From: CAZWEZ01 sp964632795
Lineage (GTDB): Bacteria > Pseudomonadota > Alphaproteobacteria > Rhodospirillales > 2-02-FULL-58-16
Assembly: GCA_964632795.1 (NCBI GenBank)
Contig: CAZWEZ010000030.1
Location: forward strand, 1 to 35,311
Reading direction: 5' to 3'
DNA: 35,311 bases
Shown: in pieces, positions 16,487 to 23,854 of the stretch
Layout: every line of letters begins with the position of its first letter
Position numbering within the stretch: the stretch's first letter is position 1
Notes under the pieces: generated by a model
Told to the model about the DNA's origin: nothing
The model's input: the letters and a program-made list of their open reading frames with translations, nothing else
Databases searched by the model: none
Program-made: the position numbers and the translations under genes

Positions 16487-18469
16487 ATGACGACCATCTG
16501 CCACCGGGAAACGTTGCTGTCGGTGATCCGCGGCGAAACGGTCGAGCGGCTACCGTGGGTGCCGCGCATCGATCTGTGGCACAACGCCCAGGAAATCCGC
16601 GGCACGCTGCCCCAAAGGTTCGAGGGCATGAGCGTCGAGGATATCCACCGTTCCCTGGGCTGGCCGCTGCACAAGATGATCCCCGAATTCAGCCGGCCCG
16701 AGAAGCCCGAGGACACGATCCACCGCGGCATCGGGCTCTACGACCTGAAGGAATACCCCTGCACCTTCGAGTTCTCGTCCGACGTCGAGATCCGCCTGAC
16801 GCCCGACACCGAAGGCGGCGCCGAGATGATGACCGTCGACTACCACACCCCGCTCGGCGACGTGGCCGTGCAGCACGGCTTCACGGCGGAGATGAAGAAG
16901 GCCGGAGCCTCCATCTCGTGGGTCAAGGAACACGTCATCAAGGGGCCCGAGGACTACAAGGTGCTGGCCCACATCTTCGGCAACCTCAAGATCAAACCGG
17001 CCTACGAGCGGTTCCACGAATGGCGGGACTCGGTCGGCGAGGACGGCATCGCGGTCGGCCAGGGCCTGGGCATCGCCTGCGGCTCGCCGATGCATTTCAT
17101 CCAGAAGACCTTCATCGACGCCACCGACTTCTACATTCACCACCATGACTATCCCGATCGGATGGCGGAGCTTCTGGAGGCGCTGGAAGGGGTTTACGAC
17201 CAGGCGCTCGAGGTCCTGGCCGGGGCCGGGATGGACGCCATCCTATGGGTCGCCAACGTCGACGACATGATCACTTATCCGGACCTGTATGCGGAACATT
17301 TCCAGCCCTGGTGCCGCAAGGCCTCGGAGGTCCTGAAGGCCAAGGGTGTCGCCATGGTCTGCCATCCCGACGGCGAGAACCAGGGGCTGATGGAGCTGCT
17401 CACCGACAGCGGCCTGGACGTGGCGGACGCCGTCACCCCCTACCCGATGACCAAGGTCCGCCTCGCGGACTATTACGACCAATGGTGCCGGCCCGGCCAC
17501 CTGACCATCCACGGCGGAATCCCCGAGTTGCTGCTGTTGCCGGAATCCTCGACCCGCGAAGACCTGGCGGACTTCATGGACGACATGTTCAAGGCCATTA
17601 CCCCGGGCACCCGCTTCATCGCCTCGATCGGCGACACGACGCCGCCCGACGCCGATTTCGACCGCCTCATGTACATCGGCGAGCGGATCGAGAAGGAAGG
17701 CGCGCTGCCCCTGGCCGGCGCCGCCTACCGGCCGCTTACCCAGGCCTCCCTGGAGGCGGCCGGGGAGGCGGTCACCGCCAAATCGAGCGCCGAGACCATC
17801 GCCGATATGGACATTGAAGAGGCTTTCGAGGAAATCACCAACGACGTCCTCGAGGGCGACGAGGGCGAGGTCGCCGTTCATGCCCGGGAGCTGTTGGACC
17901 AGGGCATCCCGGCCGGCGACATCCTCAACAAGGGGATGCTGCCCGCCATGGACGTGATCGGCTCCCGGTTCACCGACGGCACCGTCTTCATCCCCGAGGT
18001 CCTGCTCGCGGCCCGGGCGATGAACGAAGGGCTGAAGGTGCTGGAGCCCTACCTGGCGACGAGCAACGTCAAGCGCGGCGGCCGGGTGCTGATCGGCACC
18101 GTGCTGGGCGATCTCCACGACATCGGCAAGAACATGGTCATCTCGATGATGAAGGGGACCGGTTTCGAGGTCACCGACATGGGGGTCAACATCGCCACCG
18201 CGAAGATCGTCGAGCAGGTGCGGCTCCACCGGCCGGATATCCTCGGCCTCTCGGCGCTGCTCACCACCACCATGCCGCAGATGAAGGAGGCCATTACCGC
18301 CCTGACCGAAGCCGGCTTGCGCGACAACCTCAAGGTGATCGTCGGCGGCGCCCCGGTCAACCAGAGGTACGCCGACCTGATCGGCGCCGACGGCTACGCC
18401 CAGGACGCCGGCGAGGCGGTCACCGTGGCCAAGAAGCTGAGCCCGGACGACGACGCCGACGGCGCCTGA
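16487..18469 (+). CDS. MtaA/uroporphyrinogen-decarboxylase-like methyltransferase fused to corrinoid protein (MtbC/MtgC-like)
   Basis: A 660-residue fusion. Residues ~1-400 form a URO-D/MtaA-like barrel, the fold of methyltransferases that move methyl groups between a corrinoid protein and a small-molecule acceptor. Residues ~435-650 are a complete corrinoid protein. A helical cap (EGEVAVHARELLDQG...ILNKGMLPAMDVIG) is followed by the B12 motif GDLHDIGKN (Asp542, His544, Gly547) and VGGAPVNQRYADLIGADGYA near the end. These parts are normally separate polypeptides. The barrel shows C292-H293-P-D295-G where methanogen MtaA has the zinc-binding HxCG, so zinc chemistry may differ. It could serve as the shared corrinoid carrier for the three MttB-type enzymes at 22324-26890. 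No reductive activator (RamA type) is in the window. Confidence 0.88.
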   Translation: MTTICHRETLLSVIRGETVERLPWVPRIDLWHNAQEIRGTLPQRFEGMSVEDIHRSLGWPLHKMIPEFSRPEKPEDTIHRGIGLYDLKEYPCTFEFSSDVEIRLTPDTEGGAEMMTVDYHTPLGDVAVQHGFTAEMKKAGASISWVKEHVIKGPEDYKVLAHIFGNLKIKPAYERFHEWRDSVGEDGIAVGQGLGIACGSPMHFIQKTFIDATDFYIHHHDYPDRMAELLEALEGVYDQALEVLAGAGMDAILWVANVDDMITYPDLYAEHFQPWCRKASEVLKAKGVAMVCHPDGENQGLMELLTDSGLDVADAVTPYPMTKVRLADYYDQWCRPGHLTIHGGIPELLLLPESSTREDLADFMDDMFKAITPGTRFIASIGDTTPPDADFDRLMYIGERIEKEGALPLAGAAYRPLTQASLEAAGEAVTAKSSAETIADMDIEEAFEEITNDVLEGDEGEVAVHARELLDQGIPAGDILNKGMLPAMDVIGSRFTDGTVFIPEVLLAARAMNEGLKVLEPYLATSNVKRGGRVLIGTVLGDLHDIGKNMVISMMKGTGFEVTDMGVNIATAKIVEQVRLHRPDILGLSALLTTTMPQMKEAITALTEAGLRDNLKVIVGGAPVNQRYADLIGADGYAQDAGEAVTVAKKLSPDDDADGA

Positions 18470-18496
18470 CCGCCGCCGATCCTCTCAGGGGCAGGG

Positions 18497-18593
18497 GGCA
18501 ATCGGGAAATACCTCGACGAAGAGGGAGGGGTGTCCACTCCGTGCCACACAGCAGACCATATTCCGGGCTGTCGTTCACGGTCGTACGTGACC
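18497..18593 (+). repeat. Intergenic repeat family, copy B
   Basis: Matches copy A along most of its length: GCAATCGGGAAATACCTCGA, then GTGTCCACTCCG, then ATTCCGGGCTGTCG. It is more diverged and has a small insertion. It starts 27 bp after the stop of the methyltransferase fusion, so copies A and B flank that gene as direct repeats. The rest of 18594-18824 holds a short tandem repeat and a stem-loop described separately, and no gene I recognise. Confidence 0.55.
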
Positions 18594-18715
18594 CCAAGCA
18601 GAAGTTAGCGGTGCCGGAAACGGAATGCCTGTGCGCATAATCATCGAATCCTTTTTCTTCAATACGTTGGGCGTTTTTCAGGGGGAACGACCTAGGATCG
18701 CTGAGCACTTCTGTC

Positions 18716-18749
18716 TCACCGGAACTGTCACCGGAACTGAACGGAACTG
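18716..18749 (+). repeat. Short tandem repeat TCACCGGAACTG
   Basis: Two exact 12-bp units (18716-18727 and 18728-18739) followed by a 10-bp partial unit AACGGAACTG. It lies in the gap between two convergent genes. No function is apparent. Confidence 0.7.
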
Positions 18750-18758
18750 AGGAAACTT

Positions 18759-18800
18759 GCCACGGATACACACCGATTACCCTATGTGTTCATCCGTGGC
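18759..18800. terminator. Stem-loop GCCACGGAT...ATCCGTGGC between convergent genes
   Basis: GCCACGGAT at 18759-18767 pairs perfectly with ATCCGTGGC at 18792-18800, and ACAC/GTGT extends the stem inside. It resembles the widespread GCCACGGATGAACACGGAT intergenic repeat. It sits 24 bp beyond the stop of the minus-strand fusion gene and could terminate or stabilise transcripts arriving from either side. It lacks a clear T-run, so intrinsic termination is uncertain. Confidence 0.5.
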
Positions 18801-18824
18801 TTGTATTGGGCGGCCTCCCTTCGA

Positions 18825-21179
18825 TCACAGTTGGGCGAACGACCGGTCGAGGATGTCGAGCAGCCGGTCGCAGTGTTCCTCCCGATAGATCAACGGCGGA
18901 CGCAGCTTGACCACGTTGTTGTGTTCGCCTTCGAGTCCGATCAGCGCCCCGTTGTCGCGGGCCAGGTTGAGGAGCCGCTTGGTCTCGGCGCCGGCCGGCT
19001 CACGGGTCTCGCGGTCGCCCACCAGATCCACCCCGATGGCCAGTCCGCGCCCGCGCACGTCACCGATCCACCGATGGCGGTCCGTCAGTCCCCCGAGGCC
19101 GTCGCGCAGGCGCTCCCCCATCCGGCGGGCGTTGTCCAACAGGCCCTCGTCCTCGATCACGTCCAACACCGCCAGGCCAGCGGCGCAGGCGACCGGGTTG
19201 CCGCCGAAGGTGCTGAACAGGCCTATGGCGTTGCCGAATTGGTCGAGGAGTTCGGGGCGCGTCACCACCACGCCCAGCGGGAAGCCGTTACCCACCGGTT
19301 TGCCCAGGGTGACGATGTCGGGGACCACCTGGTTGGCGGCGAAGCCCCACATGTGGGTCCCCGAGCGGGCGAACCCCGACTGCACCTCGTCGGCGATGAC
19401 CAGGCCGCCGGCGGCGCGGGTCTTGGCAGCGACGGAGTCGAGGTACCCGGGGGGCACGTCCGGCACCCCGCTGCTCAACATGAAGGAATCGAAGATGAAG
19501 GCGGCGGTCCCGTATCCGGCCTCTTCCAGCTCGGCGATCGCCCTCTCGGCGTCGGCCGCGTAGCGTTCGACCAGATCGGGCTCGCCGTGCCGGTAGGGGC
19601 CGCGATAGGGATCGGGGACCAGCAGGGTGCGGACCTGTTCGGGTTGGCGGTCCCGGGGGTCGCCCGACGGCGACAGGTCGAAGATCGTCTCGGTGATGCC
19701 GTGATAGGCCTGGGCCATGATCAGCGCCCCGCGCCGGCCGCTGATCAGCCGCGCCATGTGGAGGGCGACGTCGTTGGCCTCGCTGCCCGAGTTGACGAAC
19801 AGGCAGGCTCCGAGTTCGCCGGGCATCGTCGCCCCCAGCCTCTCGGCGTATTCGAGGATACTGTCGTAGAGATAGCGGGTATTGGTGTTGAGCGCCGCCA
19901 ACTGGCGGGACACCGCGTTGACCACGTGGGGGTGGCAATGGCCGACCACGGGGACGTTGTTGTAGGCGTCCAGGTAGGCCTCGCCCCGGGGGGTGTAGAG
20001 CCACGGTCCCCGGCCGCGCTCGAAATGGAGCGGTTTGTCATAGAACAGGTACAGGTTGCGCCCAAGCACCCGGTGGCGTCGGGCAATCATGTCCCCGCTG
20101 TCGCCGGGCGCCGCCGATGGCGCGTCGAGCGGGCAGTAGGGCGGGAAACGGCAGGCCCTGCGCAGGCGGTTGCAGACATCTTCCCGGCTCTCCTCCATCA
20201 TCCGGGCGATCAGCGCCCAACCCGGTTCCTCGAGGTCCCGCAGATAGGCCGGCTGATCGGGGGTCGCCGCCTTGCGCCAGGCGATGATGGTCAACGCCGT
20301 GGCGATCCGCGACAGGGCCAGATCGTAGATCAGGTCGATCTCGTCCTCCTCGAGTGGCAGGACACTGTCGAAGCCGGCGGCGACGTCGCACAGCACGCCG
20401 ACCGGATCGTCGGTGTCGACCCCCACCAGGTCGGCGGTCAGCGCCACCTCGGCGATCAACGGGCCGTGGACCATGTCGCCGAAATCGAGAACCCCGGAGG
20501 CGGTATCGGGCCGCCCGGCGTCGACCAGGACGTTGGCCCGGTTGGCGTCCTGGTGGATGACCTGGTGGCGCAACCCCCTGAGCTTCGGGATCACCACCGC
20601 CGCCATGAGGTCGAGCACGGCTTCGACGTTCCCTCGCGCCATGGCGTCGGCGATATGCACGGTGTGCGCCCTGAGATCGGGACAGCGCATGACGTCCCAC
20701 GGATGGGGGTTGTCGGCCGAGGGATGGAAGAACCCCCTGAGGGCGAGGTCGAGGCGGGCCATCAGGGCGCCCATGGTGCGCCACAGCCTGGGGCACTGGG
20801 GAGCCTCCTCGCCGACGATGCCCGGCAGATAGGTCAGCACATGGACCACGTGCCGTGTCCCGCCGGGGCCGCTCACCGTCCGGGTGACGGCGCCGTTCAC
20901 GGCGCGCACCACGCGGGGCACCGGCATCCCCGGGTCCTGGCGCTCGACATGCATCAGGGCCCGGGTCTGGAAATCGATGACGCCTGGGTCCTCTTCGGCG
21001 TTGGCGATCTTCAGCACGAAGGCGTCGCCGTCTTCGGCGCGGAGGCGGAAGTTCTGGTCGCGCTCGCTGACCAGGGGCTCGAAATCCCCGTCGAGCCCGA
21101 ACAGGTCTCGGGCAAAACGGCGGACCGCATCCTCGGCGAAGGCCGGTGGATTGCGGTCCAGGTACTTGATCTCGTTCAC
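18825..21179 (-). CDS. APH-type kinase fused to class III PLP aminotransferase/phospho-lyase-like enzyme
   Basis: About 784 residues. The N-terminal third is an aminoglycoside-phosphotransferase/choline-kinase-like domain with VIHQDANRANVLVD (catalytic loop) and GVLDFGDMVHGP (metal-binding loop). The C-terminal ~430 residues are a class III PLP enzyme with NSGSEANDVALHMARL, IADEVQSGFARSGTHMWGF and TLGKPVGNGFPLG (PLP lysine). The closest functional relatives by motif are ethanolamine-phosphate and hydroxylysine-phosphate phospho-lyases. PbfA, a lyase of hydroxy-AEP, is also class III. A plausible role is phosphorylation of an amino alcohol followed by elimination. The start is uncertain: GTG at 21179 has GGTGGGGG upstream and gives the usual N-terminus, whereas a TTG at 21251 is also open but lies in a repeat. 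Confidence 0.85.
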   Translation of the reverse strand: MNEIKYLDRNPPAFAEDAVRRFARDLFGLDGDFEPLVSERDQNFRLRAEDGDAFVLKIANAEEDPGVIDFQTRALMHVERQDPGMPVPRVVRAVNGAVTRTVSGPGGTRHVVHVLTYLPGIVGEEAPQCPRLWRTMGALMARLDLALRGFFHPSADNPHPWDVMRCPDLRAHTVHIADAMARGNVEAVLDLMAAVVIPKLRGLRHQVIHQDANRANVLVDAGRPDTASGVLDFGDMVHGPLIAEVALTADLVGVDTDDPVGVLCDVAAGFDSVLPLEEDEIDLIYDLALSRIATALTIIAWRKAATPDQPAYLRDLEEPGWALIARMMEESREDVCNRLRRACRFPPYCPLDAPSAAPGDSGDMIARRHRVLGRNLYLFYDKPLHFERGRGPWLYTPRGEAYLDAYNNVPVVGHCHPHVVNAVSRQLAALNTNTRYLYDSILEYAERLGATMPGELGACLFVNSGSEANDVALHMARLISGRRGALIMAQAYHGITETIFDLSPSGDPRDRQPEQVRTLLVPDPYRGPYRHGEPDLVERYAADAERAIAELEEAGYGTAAFIFDSFMLSSGVPDVPPGYLDSVAAKTRAAGGLVIADEVQSGFARSGTHMWGFAANQVVPDIVTLGKPVGNGFPLGVVVTRPELLDQFGNAIGLFSTFGGNPVACAAGLAVLDVIEDEGLLDNARRMGERLRDGLGGLTDRHRWIGDVRGRGLAIGVDLVGDRETREPAGAETKRLLNLARDNGALIGLEGEHNNVVKLRPPLIYREEHCDRLLDILDRSFAQL

Positions 21180-21237
21180 GCCGATGGCCCCCACCACGTT
21201 GTTTTGCCCGTCGTCGGAAGAGATTATCTGCGCTTGC

Positions 21238-21296
21238 GGGTGTGCGGCCAAACGATTTTCGGGCTGCCGTCGATGGTCGCTCGCGGCCGGCCTTCC
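21238..21296 (+). repeat. Intergenic repeat family, copy C (3' half)
   Basis: GTGCGGCCAAACGATTTTCG followed by GGCTGCCGTCGATGG. It matches the second half of copy A closely and lacks the first half. It fills the gap between the kinase-aminotransferase gene and the cupin gene, which is one reason to doubt the TTG start inside it. Confidence 0.65.
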
Positions 21297-21300
21297 GGGT

Positions 21301-21585
21301 CTACTTGAACTCGGTCTCGAGGAAGACGATCTCGCCGGTCCCGGCGTTGAACACGTTGTGCTCGATGCCGGCGTCGCGGAAGTAGGCGTGGCCGGGGGTC
21401 AGCTCGGCGGTGGTCTGCGTGCCGTCGGCGTTGACCAGGCGCAGGGTGCCGCCGGTCAACGGGACGATCAGGTAATCCAGGTGGCGGCGGTGGACGCCGG
21501 TGGCCTCGCCGGGCGCGAAGCGCCATTCGGTGACCCGGGTGCGGTGGTTGTCGATCCTCGGCGTCGATGTGGCTTGCTTTGTCAT
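21301..21585 (-). CDS. Small cupin-domain protein
   Basis: A 94-residue single cupin: WRFAPGEATGVHRRHLDYLIVPLTGG (first motif), then LTPGHAYFRDAGIEHNVFNAGTGEIVFLE (second motif). Candidate metal ligands are His in VHRRHLDY and His in IEHNV. It resembles BauB-like cupins found next to beta-alanine and aminotransferase genes. Its reaction is unknown. It lies upstream of the kinase-aminotransferase gene on the same strand, with copy C in between, so the two may be co-transcribed. The gene starts 71 bp from a divergent membrane-protein gene. Confidence 0.75.
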   Translation of the reverse strand: MTKQATSTPRIDNHRTRVTEWRFAPGEATGVHRRHLDYLIVPLTGGTLRLVNADGTQTTAELTPGHAYFRDAGIEHNVFNAGTGEIVFLETEFK

Positions 21586-21656
21586 GGCATGCCTCCCCGG
21601 GGAATGATACCAATGGGGCCGATACCGCCACCAGGATTAAACCGCGAGGGTCGAGG

Positions 21657-22175
21657 ATGCTGACCGAGGCAAAGGGATTTATTGACTACGCCCTGCTCGC
21701 CTGCTGGCTGGTTGCCGGGGCCATGCTGGTCGGCGGCTGTCTCTACAAACGCTACCGCAAGGTGCTGTTTGCCGGCATCGTGGTCCCGCTCGCCGGGGCC
21801 TACCTGTTCTACACCCAGCAAGCCGCCGCCGGATTCGAGGTCTACACCGTGCGCGAAACCAAGCACGGGATCCTGGTCAACCAGTTCCCGTCCTTCACCG
21901 GGGGCGAATATGCCTACGCCGGGGGCGACAAGGCCGCCGTCTCCAGGCCGCCGGGCGACATCGCCACGGTGATCATCAACGACACCGAAACGGCGATCCG
22001 CGTCGTCGCCATCCAGAGGTCGGCCTCGCCCGCCGAGCCCATCGTCGCCATCGAACCGGGCAAGATGGGCAGTCTCGACGCGCGGATCGATGTGGTCGGT
22101 CCCGACAAGCGGCCGGCGCCCGACAGCGGCGAGCGGCCCGCCACCGACATAAACTACTGGCTGACCTGGGAATAG
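21657..22175 (+). CDS. Small membrane protein of unknown function
   Basis: 172 residues, start chosen at the ATG preceded by GAGGGTCGAGG. Two hydrophobic segments (about residues 10-30 and 36-54, YALLACWLVAGAMLVGGCL and VLFAGIVVPLAGAYLFY) form a hairpin anchor. A hydrophilic ~115-residue C-terminal domain follows (VYTVRETKHGILVNQFP...TVIINDTETAIRVVAIQR). I do not recognise the family. It is alone on its strand between two minus-strand units, and the palindromic repeat copy 2 begins 25 bp after its stop. Confidence 0.65.
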   Translation: MLTEAKGFIDYALLACWLVAGAMLVGGCLYKRYRKVLFAGIVVPLAGAYLFYTQQAAAGFEVYTVRETKHGILVNQFPSFTGGEYAYAGGDKAAVSRPPGDIATVIINDTETAIRVVAIQRSASPAEPIVAIEPGKMGSLDARIDVVGPDKRPAPDSGERPATDINYWLTWE

Positions 22176-22199
22176 CCACAATCACCGACCCCCCCCGGC

Positions 22200-22293
22200 C
22201 ATCCTTCGACACGCCGCTTGCGCGGCTGCTCAGGATGAGGTTTTGGTGACACCTCATCCTGAGCAGCGAGCGAAGCTCGCGTGTCGAAGGATG
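22200..22293. repeat. Palindromic intergenic repeat, copy 2
   Basis: The same arms as the element at 7199-7304 (ATCCTTCGACACGCCGCTTG... and CCTCATCCTGAGCAGCGAGC...) with a shorter loop of about 12 bp. It lies between two convergent genes (membrane protein and the last methyltransferase) and can form a long hairpin in either transcript. Placement of both copies between convergent genes fits a terminator-like role. Confidence 0.85.
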
Positions 22294-22323
22294 CCCGCAG
22301 GTCAGTGTCCCTGAGCGCTGGTA

Positions 22324-23853
22324 TTAATCCGCCGCCGGGGAACGACCCTTACGCCGGCGGCCTGAGGCCGTCCGGCGCCGGGGCTTGGGCGGCGGCGGGC
22401 GCCATCCCTCGGGGGGCGTCGAGTCGCCGCCGACCAGTCCCGCGAAGCGGGCCCGGATGGCGGCGTCCACCTCCGGCGCCAGCACCGAGTGGTTGGCTTC
22501 GGTGAGAATTTCGCGGGCCCGCGCCAGGGCCCGGGCATGGGCGTCCAGGCCGCCCTTCTCCAGCCAGCTCTGGCGCCCCTCGCGGTCGGCGATCTCGGGC
22601 AACAAGGCGGTGGTCCGCATCCGCTCGAAGGTGTGGGGGTGGCCGACGAACATGCCCCCCGGGCCGACCTCGGCGATCACCTCGAGCGCCAGCTCGTCCT
22701 CGCCGAACTCCATCCCCCGGACCAGCCGCTTGAGCATCAGGCCGATCTCGGCGTCGATCACCGCCTGGCCGAAGTCGAAGGCCATCAGGGCGTCGAGCAG
22801 GCCGCCCAACTGGAGGAGCCCGAACCCGGCCAGGACCGCGGCCAGTGGCGACATGCCCTTCTCGTAGCCGGCCTGGGCATCGGAGACCTTGGCGTTGGTC
22901 TGGCCGATGTAGCCGCCGCTGGGCACCCCGTAGAAGCGCGCCATCTGGGCCACCGCCATGTCCATCATCCCGGTCTCGATGGCGCCCGAGGCATAGGCCC
23001 CGGTTCGCATGTCGGCGATCGTCGGCAGGACCAGGTAGAGGAGCGGGGTTCCCGGCTTCGATATCTGGGTCAGCACCGAGGCGGCGAGGAACTCGGCGTT
23101 GCCCTGGGTCAGCGCTCCGGCCAGGGTCAGCGGCGCCGACAGCCCGCCGTTGGGAACCGTGATGCTGTGGGCCGGGATGTCGTTCTCGGCGTAGTACATC
23201 AGCATCCCGGTGGCGTCGAAATCCATGGCCAGCGGCGACACCACCGAACAGTAGCCGAAGGTGATGAAGGGACGCTCGCGGAACCGTTCCTCGCCCCCGG
23301 CGATCAGCGAACACAGCTTCACCATGTCCGCGGCCTCGCCGGAATCCAGCAGCGAGGCGCGGATCGGCTTGCGGCAGTTCTTCAGCGCCGGGTAGAAGCG
23401 CGACAGGGAAAACTGCCCCTTGGGTGCGTCCTCGGCCAGGGTCGAGACCGAGAACACGTCGTAGCCGGCCAAGGCGTCGATCAGGTGCGCCATGCGGGCG
23501 ATATCGGCCGACGTCGCCCGGCGCTCGATACCGCTCACCGGGTCGATGACGTTGGGGGCCGAACTGGCGGTGGCGATCAGCGGGGCGTCTTCGGGCAGGG
23601 TGCGGTCGAACTCCGGATCGCGGCCGCGGAAGGTGAAGGTGGGCGGCGCCGCGGCCATCGCTTCGCCGACCACCGTGGGCGGCAGGCGGACGATCTGGCT
23701 GTCCTCGTCGAGGGCGCAGCCGTGTTCAGCGAAGCGTTCGCGGGCCTTCGGGTTGCGGACCAGCAGGCCGGTCTCGGCGAGGATCTCGAGCGACGCCTCG
23801 TGGACCCTTACGACCTGTTCGTCGGTCAGCAGTTTGGCGTGGTCGACGATCAA
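22324..23853 (-). CDS. MttB-superfamily corrinoid-dependent methyltransferase, copy 1 (non-pyrrolysine)
   Basis: 509 residues, COG5598/MttB superfamily, whose members transfer a methyl group from a quaternary or tertiary amine (trimethylamine, glycine betaine, carnitine, proline betaine) to a corrinoid protein. Family features are the N-terminal LTDEQVVRVHEASLEILAET, FITFGYCSVVSPLAMDFDAT, GQTNAKVSDAQAGYEKGMSP and GGMFVGHPHTFERMRTTALL. There is no in-frame TAG, so it is not the pyrrolysine form and should act on a quaternary amine, as in MtgB. It is the most diverged of the three tandem copies. It ends in a Pro/Arg/Lys-rich tail of about 30 residues not normal for the family. It begins 1 bp after copy 2 and ends the operon at the palindromic repeat. 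Confidence 0.9.
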   Translation of the reverse strand: MIVDHAKLLTDEQVVRVHEASLEILAETGLLVRNPKARERFAEHGCALDEDSQIVRLPPTVVGEAMAAAPPTFTFRGRDPEFDRTLPEDAPLIATASSAPNVIDPVSGIERRATSADIARMAHLIDALAGYDVFSVSTLAEDAPKGQFSLSRFYPALKNCRKPIRASLLDSGEAADMVKLCSLIAGGEERFRERPFITFGYCSVVSPLAMDFDATGMLMYYAENDIPAHSITVPNGGLSAPLTLAGALTQGNAEFLAASVLTQISKPGTPLLYLVLPTIADMRTGAYASGAIETGMMDMAVAQMARFYGVPSGGYIGQTNAKVSDAQAGYEKGMSPLAAVLAGFGLLQLGGLLDALMAFDFGQAVIDAEIGLMLKRLVRGMEFGEDELALEVIAEVGPGGMFVGHPHTFERMRTTALLPEIADREGRQSWLEKGGLDAHARALARAREILTEANHSVLAPEVDAAIRARFAGLVGGDSTPPEGWRPPPPKPRRRTASGRRRKGRSPAAD

Positions 23854-23854
23854 T

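Noticed and set aside
18394..18771. A 125-codon minus-strand frame in the convergent gap
   Set aside because: It is composed of intergenic repeat copy B, a short tandem repeat and antisense of the upstream gene's 3' end. There is no start signal and no family resemblance.
18786..21308. An 840-codon plus-strand open frame
   Set aside because: It is antisense to the kinase-aminotransferase fusion and shows no domain signature.
7199..22293. CRISPR array or phage attachment sites from the recurring repeats
   Set aside because: Copies are few, palindromic and kilobases apart, with no regular spacers, no cas genes and no integrase.
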